DNA of 64,000 nucleotides, taken from Nocardiopsis sp. N85 (lineage in GTDB: Bacteria > Actinomycetota > Actinomycetes > Streptosporangiales > Streptosporangiaceae). The stretch is taken from assembly GCF_028882275.1 (NCBI RefSeq), contig NZ_JARBUT010000002.1:328619-392618 (forward strand), in the 5' to 3' direction. Position numbers and translations under genes: made by a program. The notes under the pieces were generated by a model. The model was not told the DNA's origin, did no database searches, and saw only the letters and a program-made list of their open reading frames with translations. Shown here piece by piece: positions 9,084 through 16,802 of the stretch. Every line of letters begins with the position of its first letter. Position 1 is the first letter of the stretch.

Positions 9084-9746
9084 TCACCCCTCCGGCTCGT
9101 AGTCCTCTCGTCGTTCCCCCGTCACCATGTAGACGAGGTTGTCCGCGACGTGCACGGCGTGGTCACCGAAACGCTCGTAGAACCGCCCCACCAAAGTGAC
9201 GTCCATGGTGGCCTCCACCCCGTGCTCCCACCCCGGGGCGAGGATGCGCTGCAACAGCTTGCGGCGCAGCCGGTCCATCCTGTCATCGTCCTTGTCCAGC
9301 TCCAGGGCCGTGTCGGGGTCGCGCTCGGTGATGACCTCTCCGGCCTTGGTCACCAGCATCTCCGCCTGGTGGCCCATCTCCAGCACGATCGAACGGAGCG
9401 GCTCGGGGATCGCCGAGTCGGGGTGCCTGCGGCGGGCGATCTTGGCCAGGTGAACGGCGTGGTCGCCCATCCGCTCCAGGTCACCGCGCATGTACAGCGA
9501 ACTGATGATGGTGCGCAGGTCGGAGGCGACCGGCTGCTGCCGGGCCATCAGGCTGAACGCGGTCTCCTCGATCTCCTGGTCGAGTCGGTTGATCTTCTCG
9601 TCACCGGAGATGACCTCCTGGGCGGCGTCCAGGTCGCTGTCGAGCAAGGCCGTGGTCGCCCGGGCGACGGCGTGTCTGGCCAGTCTGGTCATCTCGACGA
9701 GGCGCTCACTCAGGCTGTCGAGATCCTCGTGGTACGTATCGCGCAT
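9084..9746 (-). CDS. phoU: phosphate signalling complex protein PhoU
   Basis: 220 residues, all helical, with two PhoU repeats. Each carries the metal-binding signature: RGDLERMGDHAVHLAKIA in the first half and RFYERFGDHAVHVADNL in the second. PhoU links the Pst phosphate transporter to the sensor kinase and keeps the Pho regulon off when phosphate is plentiful. It is divergent from senX3-regX3, the usual actinobacterial arrangement, with 124 bases between the start codons. No pst genes are in this window. Confidence 0.93.
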   Translation of the reverse strand: MRDTYHEDLDSLSERLVEMTRLARHAVARATTALLDSDLDAAQEVISGDEKINRLDQEIEETAFSLMARQQPVASDLRTIISSLYMRGDLERMGDHAVHLAKIARRRHPDSAIPEPLRSIVLEMGHQAEMLVTKAGEVITERDPDTALELDKDDDRMDRLRRKLLQRILAPGWEHGVEATMDVTLVGRFYERFGDHAVHVADNLVYMVTGERREDYEPEG

Positions 9747-9765
9747 GCTGTCAATGCTCCCAGTG

Positions 9766-9809
9766 GTTTTCTGAAGAGTCGGCCAAGAGTCGGTGAACGC
9801 TGAAAGAAC
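9766..9809. promoter_or_regulatory. candidate PHO box (11-bp direct repeats)
   Basis: On the minus strand, four consecutive 11-base units begin GTTC, GTTC, CTTG and CTTC (the second is GTTCACCGACT, close to the Streptomyces GTTCACC-type PHO box). They lie between phoU and senX3, so RegX3 could bind here and control both. Only the two units nearest senX3 match well. Confidence 0.4.
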
Positions 9810-9858
9810 CTAGCCCATGACACACACCCTGACCGGGTAAAGGTCCAGCCCGCACGTT

Positions 9859-9864
9859 TACGAT
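9859..9864 (+). promoter_or_regulatory. senX3 -10 box (leaderless promoter)
   Basis: TACGAT ends six bases before the senX3 GTG, and there is no ribosome binding site between them, so transcription probably begins at the start codon. Confidence 0.5.
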
Positions 9865-9870
9865 CGAAAC

Positions 9871-11064
9871 GTGCAAGGGGAACTTCTCGCCGCTCTGACC
9901 GGCATCATCGGACTCGTCACCGGCGTCGTCGTAGGCGTCCTCGCGGGCTCCTTCTTCCGAGCCGGAGCCGTGGAACGGCCGACGCCCGTTCCACAACGCA
10001 ACGACGGCACCACACTGCCGCCGGGCATCGCCGAGGTCCTGTCCGCCCTCCCCTCGTCGGCCGTGGTCCTGGACTCCGCCGACCGGGTGCTGCGCGCCTC
10101 CTCGGCCGCCCGGGCCTTCGGGATCGTCCGCGGCGAGGAGTTGGTCATAGACGAACTCCTCGCGCTCGCCCGCCAGGTACGACGGGACGGTGTCATCCGC
10201 GAGACCGAGATCGAGGTGGCCGTGCGCAAGTTCGGCCCCGACGCGACGTCCTTCGCCGTGCGGGTGGCACCGCTGGGCGGCACCGGGTTGGTACTGGTGC
10301 TGGCGGAGGACCAGACCGAGCACCGGCGAGTGGAGGCGGTGCGCCGGGATTTCGTGGCCAACATCTCCCACGAACTCAAAACGCCGGTCGGTGCGTTGTC
10401 ACTCTTGGCCGAAACCGTACAGGACGCCAGTGACGATCCCGAGGCCGTGCGACGGTTCACCGACCGTATGCAGACCGAGGCGTCGCGGCTGACCGCGCTC
10501 ATCCAGGACCTCATCACGCTCTCGCGCATCCAGGGCGCGGAGCCGATGGCCGAGCCCACCCGGGTGGAACTGGGCGGGGTGGTCGAGGAGGCCCTGGACG
10601 CGTTGCGCATGCCCGCCGACGCCAAGGGCATCGAACTGGTGGGCAGCGGTGGCGAGGACGTCACCGTCCTGGGCGACGAGGGGCTGTTGGGCACCGCGCT
10701 GCGCAATCTCATCGCCAACGCCGTCTCCTACAGTCCCAAGAACACCCGGGTCGCCGTATCGGTCGCGTTGACGCGCAACACCATCGACATCAGCGTCACC
10801 GACCAGGGGATCGGCATCCCCCAGCAGGACCTGGAAAGGATCTTCGAGCGGTTCTACCGTGTGGACGCCGCTCGGAGCCGGGCCACCGGAGGTACCGGTC
10901 TCGGCCTGGCGATCGTCAAGCACATCATGACCCACCACCGTGGAGAAGTGACCGTGTGGAGCAAGGAGGGGTCGGGGTCGACGTTCACTCTTCGTCTGCC
11001 CAGACCCGAGGACCGGGGGCAGGACGCCGCCCGGAACAACGACCGTCAGGAGGCGGCACAGTGA
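9871..11064 (+). CDS. senX3: phosphate-responsive sensor histidine kinase SenX3/PhoR
   Basis: 397 residues. One N-terminal membrane segment (about 5-28), a PAS-like linker (about 50-150), a HisKA dimerisation domain with His167 in NISHELKTP, and an HATPase domain with N, G1 and G2 boxes (NLIANAVSYSPKN, DQGIGI and GGTGLGLAIV). It autophosphorylates and passes phosphate to RegX3 under low phosphate, with PhoU as inhibitor. Its stop overlaps the regX3 GTG by four bases. The single membrane helix and the adjoining phoU support the Pho assignment over other kinases. Confidence 0.93.
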   Translation: MQGELLAALTGIIGLVTGVVVGVLAGSFFRAGAVERPTPVPQRNDGTTLPPGIAEVLSALPSSAVVLDSADRVLRASSAARAFGIVRGEELVIDELLALARQVRRDGVIRETEIEVAVRKFGPDATSFAVRVAPLGGTGLVLVLAEDQTEHRRVEAVRRDFVANISHELKTPVGALSLLAETVQDASDDPEAVRRFTDRMQTEASRLTALIQDLITLSRIQGAEPMAEPTRVELGGVVEEALDALRMPADAKGIELVGSGGEDVTVLGDEGLLGTALRNLIANAVSYSPKNTRVAVSVALTRNTIDISVTDQGIGIPQQDLERIFERFYRVDAARSRATGGTGLGLAIVKHIMTHHRGEVTVWSKEGSGSTFTLRLPRPEDRGQDAARNNDRQEAAQ

Positions 11065-11765
11065 CTCGTGTACTCGTGGTCGAGGACGAGGAGTCCTACA
11101 GCGACGCCCTGTCCTACATGCTGCGCAAGGAGGGCTTCGAGGTCGCCGTGGCGCCCACCGGCACCGTGGCCCTGGAGACCTTCGACCGCACCGGCGCGGA
11201 CCTGGTCCTGCTGGACCTGATGCTGCCGGGTCTGTCGGGCACCGAGGTGTGCCGGAGTCTGCGACAGAAGTCCAGCGTCCCCGTGATCATGCTGACCGCC
11301 AAGGACTCCGAGATCGACAAGGTCGTCGGTCTGGAGCTGGGCGCCGACGACTACGTGACCAAGCCCTTCTCCTCCCGTGAACTGGTCGCCCGGATCCGCG
11401 CCGTACTGCGCCGCCGGGGCGGCGAGGCCGGGGAGGACCCGGTGCTGCCCGCCGCCCTGGAGGCCGGTCCCGTCCGCATGGACGTGGAGCGGCACGTGGT
11501 GACGGTGCGCGGGGAGAACGTGCAGCTGCCCCTCAAGGAGTTCGAGCTGCTGGAGGTGCTACTGCGCAACGCGGGGCGGGTGCTGACCCGGATGCAGCTC
11601 ATCGACCGCGTGTGGGGCGCCGACTACGTGGGCGACACCAAGACCCTCGACGTGCACGTCAAGCGGCTGCGCGCGAAGATCGAGGACGACCCGAGCAGCC
11701 CGAAGTACATCGTCACCGTGCGGGGGCTGGGCTACAAGTTCGAGCCGGTCACCGCCGACGTCTGA
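11061..11765 (+). CDS. regX3: OmpR/PhoB-type response regulator RegX3
   Basis: 234 residues. The receiver domain (about 1-120) has the acidic pair Glu8-Asp9, phosphoacceptor Asp52 (in LVLLDLMLPG) and the conserved Lys81 in MLTAKDSE. The C-terminal winged helix (about 135-230) contains LPLKEFELLEVL and the TLDVHVKRLRAKIE recognition helix. It is translated from a GTG overlapping the senX3 stop. It should activate phosphate acquisition genes. An upstream in-frame extension to 10956 lies inside senX3 and is not the start. Confidence 0.95.
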   Translation: MTRVLVVEDEESYSDALSYMLRKEGFEVAVAPTGTVALETFDRTGADLVLLDLMLPGLSGTEVCRSLRQKSSVPVIMLTAKDSEIDKVVGLELGADDYVTKPFSSRELVARIRAVLRRRGGEAGEDPVLPAALEAGPVRMDVERHVVTVRGENVQLPLKEFELLEVLLRNAGRVLTRMQLIDRVWGADYVGDTKTLDVHVKRLRAKIEDDPSSPKYIVTVRGLGYKFEPVTADV

Positions 11766-12038
11766 GTCCTCCGAGGACCCCGCCCCTCCTGTCCCGATCC
11801 ACGGACCCACGCGGTCCGCGGGTCGGGACCTCGCCGTCCCCGGCGGGCGTGGTCGACGCGGACGGGGGCCGACCCGCGCCCGTCGTCCCCGGCGGGCGTG
11901 CCGGGGCGGGAACGGCTCGGGCGAACGGCGCCGGGAAGTCCGCCGGACCGGTGCGGTGACCGGTCGGGCGTCGACCGATGACGTGGCGGGGCCGTCCCCG
12001 GTGTCGTGGTGATGCGCCGCGAGGCCGTGTGAGGCGGC

Positions 12039-12464
12039 TCAGACCTCCACGAGGACGGTGAAGGGCCCCTCGTTGGTGAGGCCCACCGACATCTTCGCGC
12101 CGAAGACGCCCGTGGCGACGGTGGCGCCCAGGTCGCGCAGCTCCTTGACGACGGTGTCCACGAGGGGCTCGGCGACGGGTCCGGACGCCGCCGCCTGCCA
12201 GGTGGGGCGGCGGCCCTTGCGGGCGTCGCCGTAGAGCGTGAACTGGCTGACGACCAGCAGGGGCGCGCCGATGTCGGAGCACGATCGCTCGTCCTCCAGG
12301 ATGCGCAGCGTCCACAGTTTGCGGGCCAGCCTGGCGGCGTCCGCCTCCGTGTCGGTGTGGGTCACGCCGACCAGGGCCATCAGCCCGGGCTCGGTGATCT
12401 CCCCGACCACCGCGCCGTCCACCGTCACCGACGCGTGCGATACCCGCTGCACGACCGAGCGCAT
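12039..12464 (-). CDS. dtd: D-aminoacyl-tRNA deacylase
   Basis: 141 residues, the usual length. Signature motifs are [15 protein letters not shown] (about 74-88) and [11 protein letters not shown] at the C-terminus (the Gly-cisPro chirality-proofreading element with GP). It hydrolyses D-amino acids from mischarged tRNAs and glycine from tRNA-Ala. It begins 13 bases after the DUF2207 gene and probably shares its transcript. The 273 bases between regX3 and this gene hold no evident gene. Confidence 0.93.
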   Translation of the reverse strand: MRSVVQRVSHASVTVDGAVVGEITEPGLMALVGVTHTDTEADAARLARKLWTLRILEDERSCSDIGAPLLVVSQFTLYGDARKGRRPTWQAAASGPVAEPLVDTVVKELRDLGATVATGVFGAKMSVGLTNEGPFTVLVEV

Positions 12465-12477
12465 GGGCCGTTCCTCC

Positions 12478-14331
12478 TTACCGACGTTCCGAACGCTGGA
12501 ACTGGTTGAGCACCCGCAACCGGCGGGTGTTGGTGATGATGCCGGTCAGCGACACCACGAACGCGCTGATGGAGTCGGAGAAGTCCTGGATCCGCCATTC
12601 GCGGGGACCGGTGTACCAGTGCAGGCCGTCTCCGGTCAGTTCCTCGGGGGTCAGATCGGTGAGGGCCGCCGAGGCCAGGAGGTCCGACCAGCGGTCGACG
12701 TCGTCGAAGATGACGGCGTAGGGCAGGTAGCGCGAGTACAGCTCGACGCGCTGGCCGGGCGGCGCGGTCTCGGCGCGCGGGCTGAGCAGGTAGTCCCTGA
12801 AGCCCATGGTGTGGGCGTAGACCGAGCTGCCCAGTTTGGTCTTGGCGGGCATGTACTGGGCGCCGGCCGTGATGGCGGCACCGGCGATGACGACGGCCAG
12901 GCCGGTGAAGGCGGCCGTGGTGAACACCGCCAGCAGGATGGTGAGGATCACCCCGAGGGCGGTGACCGCCATTCCGGCGGTGCTCCACAGGCCGCGCACG
13001 CGGCTGGGCGAGCGGACGAACCACTTGAGCCGCACCATGTCGCGGTACAGCTCCTCGCGGACCCGGTCGACGCGGGCCGGGAAGTCGGTGGAGAAGCCGG
13101 GGGCGCCCAGGCGGGACAGGCGCACCGTGGGACGGTCTCCGAAGAGCGCGTCCAGGAGGAGCCACTCGGAGGGCAGCAGGGTCTCCTCCGCGGGCCCGTC
13201 CAGGCGGACCAGGCGCCAGTCGACGGAGGTGAAGTGCTCGTGCGGGAGCTCCTCCAGTCGGATGTAGCCGCGTACCGCCAGGTCCAGGACGGTGGCGGTG
13301 AGGTCGGCGATGTCGACCCGCTCGTCGATGAGCGTGCCGATCTGACCGGGGTGGACGTCGTCGGGCGGGGCGAAGCGCAATCGACCGTGCTCGCCCGTGG
13401 CGACGGGGGCGTGGTCCCCCTCGACGGCCTCTCGGCGCAGGGCCCGTTCGTCCCGGCCGCGGATCCGGATCAGGACGGTCAGGCCGCCGATGAGCACGAC
13501 CAGCAGCACGCCGAAGACGCTCGCGGTGGCGGGGGTGACCTGGAAGGCGGAGGCCAGTGACCAGCGGCGGGTGAGGATGGGTTCGCCCTCGGCGGTGCCG
13601 GGCGGGTAGTTGACGACGATGTCCAGGCGGTCGTCGGGCTCCATGTCGGCCTGGAGGAAGTGGGCGACGGAGGACTCCGGGCCCATGTCGGAGGCGGTGC
13701 AGTACATGGCGCTGCGGGGTTCGCCCGCCAGGCAGGAGAGCGCCTCGGGGGGCATCGGGGCCATGACGGTGACGTCGGTGACCTCGACGGTGTGGCTGTA
13801 GGCGCCGATGGCGCGCCACTCCATCTGCACGCCCCGGGAGACCTCGCTGGCGGTGCCGCCGACCCGGTAGGTGAGCACGACCTCGTCCTGACCGCGCGTG
13901 GGGATCTCCACCACGACCGCGCCGGCCCGGTGGTCGACCTCGGCGTCCAGGGTCCGGCCCTCGGTGTCGGTGACCCTCACCCCGTTGATCTCGAACCGGC
14001 GATCGTGCTCGGTGTCGTAGAGCATCGTCTCGGTGAGGGCCCGGACGAACACCTCGGGGGCCTCCCCCTCGAAGCGGAGGGTCTCCTCGGCGTGCAGGAC
14101 GCCCAGCGCGTCCAGTTCGAGCTTCACGGTGTTGGTGATCAGGGGGTCGTCACCGCTCCGGTGGCCGATGACGCTCGAACCCGCTGCCGGTACTGTGGTG
14201 GCCGGTGCCGCCACCGTCGCGGCGTGGGCCGCCCCCATGGGCCCCGCGGCGAACGCCACCGGCAGCGAGGACAACACGAGGAGGGCCGCCGCGATCGCGA
14301 CGGCCGGGCGCCAGGAGCCGACCCACCACAT
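12478..14331 (-). CDS. DUF2207 domain-containing membrane protein
   Basis: 617 residues. An N-terminal signal segment (about 1-30) ends near AHA, followed by an extracytoplasmic beta-rich DUF2207 domain (about 60-290), a membrane helix (about 300-320), a cytoplasmic region and two further helices near residues 450-500, then a C-terminal soluble domain ending in basic residues. Family function is unknown; it is common in Gram-positive envelopes. The start ATG at 14331 is supported by a TAGGCT -10 box (14340-14345) eight bases upstream. The longer open frame to 14607 has no such support. It is divergent from the metallopeptidase genes and upstream of dtd. Confidence 0.8.
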   Translation of the reverse strand: MWWVGSWRPAVAIAAALLVLSSLPVAFAAGPMGAAHAATVAAPATTVPAAGSSVIGHRSGDDPLITNTVKLELDALGVLHAEETLRFEGEAPEVFVRALTETMLYDTEHDRRFEINGVRVTDTEGRTLDAEVDHRAGAVVVEIPTRGQDEVVLTYRVGGTASEVSRGVQMEWRAIGAYSHTVEVTDVTVMAPMPPEALSCLAGEPRSAMYCTASDMGPESSVAHFLQADMEPDDRLDIVVNYPPGTAEGEPILTRRWSLASAFQVTPATASVFGVLLVVLIGGLTVLIRIRGRDERALRREAVEGDHAPVATGEHGRLRFAPPDDVHPGQIGTLIDERVDIADLTATVLDLAVRGYIRLEELPHEHFTSVDWRLVRLDGPAEETLLPSEWLLLDALFGDRPTVRLSRLGAPGFSTDFPARVDRVREELYRDMVRLKWFVRSPSRVRGLWSTAGMAVTALGVILTILLAVFTTAAFTGLAVVIAGAAITAGAQYMPAKTKLGSSVYAHTMGFRDYLLSPRAETAPPGQRVELYSRYLPYAVIFDDVDRWSDLLASAALTDLTPEELTGDGLHWYTGPREWRIQDFSDSISAFVVSLTGIITNTRRLRVLNQFQRSERR

Positions 14332-14433
14332 GATGCGAGAGCCTATCCGGTCCCCCCGGGCGGCGATGCCCCCGGGCGGCCCGCGTACGACCACGTCATC
14401 CGCACGGGAACGTGGCCGGGGAGGGGCCCCGAG

Positions 14434-15384
14434 GTGAGACGCCCTCCTTCGCCCGAGGGCGAGTACTGGTCGGAGCGGCCCGGGTTCTTCCAGCGGATGG
14501 GGCTCGGGGTGTCGCTCTCCCTGGGCACCGGGCTGGCCGCGGTCGCGTTGACCGGTTTCCTGGCCATCTCCGCGATGATGCCGGGCGCGGACCCGGCGTG
14601 GTCCCATCCCGTGCCCCGGGGAGAACCGGTCATCGCGCAGGACGGCCGGGAGCCGGTCGAGACCCCGGACGGCGGGTCACCGGGGTCGATGCTCACCGAC
14701 AGCCCGCTGTACCGGGCGGGCGAGCTGGGTCAGGTGACCTGTGAGGCACCGGAGCTGGACGAGGAGGATCCCGAGTCCGTGGAGGCGTTCGTCCACGCGA
14801 TCGCCGACTGCCTGGACCGGGCCTGGGGCGTCTATTTCGACGCCGCCGGAATGGAGTTCACCTCGCCCAACCGCGTGTACTGGCACACGGCCGGGAACAG
14901 CCCGTGCGGCGCGTTCCCGATGGAGGGCGCGGCGGCGTTCTACTGTCAGGCCAACCAGGGGTTGTACCTGGGGGTCGAGGACATCGTGGAGGCGTCGGGG
15001 GGCAGCGATCGGCCGGAGGCGTACACGTTCCTCATCAGCCACGAGTACGGGCACCACGTGCAGGGGCAGTCGCGGATCCTCGCCGAGTTCCACTCGGCCC
15101 GGGCCGGGGTGCCGCGCACGGAGGCCGACGAGCTGACCCGGCGCAACGAGCTTCAGGCCAACTGCCTGGGCGGGGTGTTCGTGGGGGCCGCGGAGGAGCA
15201 CCTGGGCTTCGGTCCGTCGGGTCGGGAGAATATCCTCGACGACGTCGGTCGACGGTCGGACCGGGGCCTGGGGCACACCCACGGCACGGCGGAGAACGGC
15301 CGGTTGTGGACCGCGCACGGAATGGACCGGGTGGATCCCGCGGCGTGCAACACGTGGGACGCCCCGGAGGACTTGGTGCGGTGA
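14434..15384 (+). CDS. YpfJ-like neutral zinc metallopeptidase (copy 1)
   Basis: 316 residues. One N-terminal membrane helix (about 22-48) anchors an extracytoplasmic domain of the putative neutral zinc metallopeptidase family (PF04228). The active-site helix contains HEYGHHVQGQ, with zinc-binding histidines and catalytic glutamate, and a downstream NELQANCLGGVF supplies the third ligand region. Cysteine pairs near the N-terminal part of the domain and in the final CNTW probably form disulfides. The GTG start gives the membrane anchor directly. It is followed after 34 bases by a paralogue of the same architecture, a tandem duplication. Substrate unknown. Confidence 0.82.
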   Translation: MRRPPSPEGEYWSERPGFFQRMGLGVSLSLGTGLAAVALTGFLAISAMMPGADPAWSHPVPRGEPVIAQDGREPVETPDGGSPGSMLTDSPLYRAGELGQVTCEAPELDEEDPESVEAFVHAIADCLDRAWGVYFDAAGMEFTSPNRVYWHTAGNSPCGAFPMEGAAAFYCQANQGLYLGVEDIVEASGGSDRPEAYTFLISHEYGHHVQGQSRILAEFHSARAGVPRTEADELTRRNELQANCLGGVFVGAAEEHLGFGPSGRENILDDVGRRSDRGLGHTHGTAENGRLWTAHGMDRVDPAACNTWDAPEDLVR

Positions 15385-15418
15385 GGGTGCCGGCAGACGG
15401 ATCGGCCCGGCCGATCCG

Positions 15419-16429
15419 GTGAGAACAGGGCGGTCAGGGGTGCAGGGTTCGGGTGAGGTGCCGGAGCACGCCCGGCGGGCACGGCGCACCGACCAGCGGG
15501 TCTTCACGCTGGTGACCGGTCTCCTGGTGGTTCTCTTGGCGTTGACGCTCCTGTCGTGGACCACGGCCGGGGATCCGTCCGACGAGAGGGCGTCCGGGGC
15601 CCTTGAGGACTGGGGCGCCGACTCCGATGAGAAGTCGGGGTGGGGGCCCTCGGGCGGGGAGCGGTCGGGGCCGCTGCCGGGAATGGTCGAGGAGCCGGAT
15701 CGGCCTTCGGGGTACGCCGCGCTGGTGGCCAACCCGCTGTACGGGACGGGACGCCTGAGCCCGCTGCCGTGTCCGGCCCCGGAGCTGGACGTGACGGACC
15801 AGGACTCGATGGAGGCCTTCCTCCACCGTATGGCCGACTGCCTGGACGACGCCTGGAGCACCCAGTTCGAGCGGGCGGGGATCCCCTTCACACCGCCGCA
15901 GCGGGTGTTCTGGGACGAGCCGGGGGCGAGCCCGTGCCGAACCTATCCGTCGCAGGCGGGGGCGTTCTACTGCCGGGCGAGCGCGAGCATCTACATCGGT
16001 ACGAGCGACGTGGTGGAGAAGTGGAACGGGACCCGCAACGGCGCGGTGTACGTCTCGTTGCTGGCCCACGAGTACGGGCACCACGTGCAGGGCGAGTCGG
16101 GGCTGTTGGAGTACTACCACGAGCAGCGGCGGTTGGAGGAGGACGAGCGCGCGCGCAACTCCTGGACCCGGCGCAGCGAGCTCCAGGCCAACTGCCTGGC
16201 CGGGGCGTTCCTGGGGTCGGTGCGGGTGGGGTACCCGCTGACCGATGACGACCTGGAGACCCTGATCACCGACGCGAAGGCGACGGCGGACCGGGCGGAC
16301 GGCCCGGAGGAGGAGCGCACGCACGGGTCGGCGGAGAACAGCGCGCGGTGGATGCTCACCGGCTGGGAGGAGCAGACGCCGGGCGCCTGCAACACCTGGG
16401 GCGTGGCGGACCTCTCCCTGGTGGAGTGA
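15419..16429 (+). CDS. YpfJ-like neutral zinc metallopeptidase (copy 2)
   Basis: 336 residues, paralogous to the preceding gene. A single membrane helix (about 28-48), a Ser/Gly/Glu-rich linker, then the peptidase domain with HEYGHHVQGESG and SELQANCLAGAFLGS. It ends ACNTW plus a short tail, as in copy 1. Sequence outside the catalytic helix and cysteines has diverged considerably, so the duplication is old. Several GTG codons between 15419 and about 15460 could be the start; the first is given. Both copies are probably cotranscribed. Confidence 0.8.
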   Translation: MRTGRSGVQGSGEVPEHARRARRTDQRVFTLVTGLLVVLLALTLLSWTTAGDPSDERASGALEDWGADSDEKSGWGPSGGERSGPLPGMVEEPDRPSGYAALVANPLYGTGRLSPLPCPAPELDVTDQDSMEAFLHRMADCLDDAWSTQFERAGIPFTPPQRVFWDEPGASPCRTYPSQAGAFYCRASASIYIGTSDVVEKWNGTRNGAVYVSLLAHEYGHHVQGESGLLEYYHEQRRLEEDERARNSWTRRSELQANCLAGAFLGSVRVGYPLTDDDLETLITDAKATADRADGPEEERTHGSAENSARWMLTGWEEQTPGACNTWGVADLSLVE

Positions 16430-16532
16430 CCGGACGGACGCCGGTCGCGTTCCGTCCGCGCGGTGGGGCTCCGGGCCGCGCTCGGGTCGCGAGGACCGCC
16501 GTCCCACCCCGACGCGGGCACGGGACCACCCG

Positions 16533-16680
16533 TCGACGGTGACGGGCACCATGGCGGGCACAGCGCGCGAAGGCCCGGCGGGGGCCGACCCCAGGGCACC
16601 GGCTCGGGCACCTCGAACCCCACCGACGGCGACGGGCACCATGGCGGACACACCACGCGCGAAGCCCCCGCGAGGGCCGG
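16533..16680 (+). repeat. two imperfect direct repeats, 90-bp period
   Basis: A unit containing GACGGTGACGGGCACCATGG and followed by a GCGCGAAG...GGGGCCG stretch occurs at 16533-16587 and again, slightly diverged, at 16623-16680. The copies lie in the 373-base gap between copy 2 of the metallopeptidase and the next gene. No gene is evident there, and the role of the repeat is unknown. Confidence 0.5.
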
Positions 16681-16802
16681 TGTTCGAGGCCGGGGCGTTC
16701 TTCGGGCGAGGGCCCGGCGTCGTCGGGGACCGGGCGGCGGGGTTTTCCACAGGCCGGGGATCGGCGCTGTCGCGCGGACACGGAGCGTGGCAGGATGCAG
16801 GC

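Noticed and set aside
16539..16802. N-terminal extension of the 806-residue membrane protein to 16539
   Set aside because: It runs through the direct repeats and is low-complexity. The ATG at 16803 precedes the conserved part and is the simpler start.
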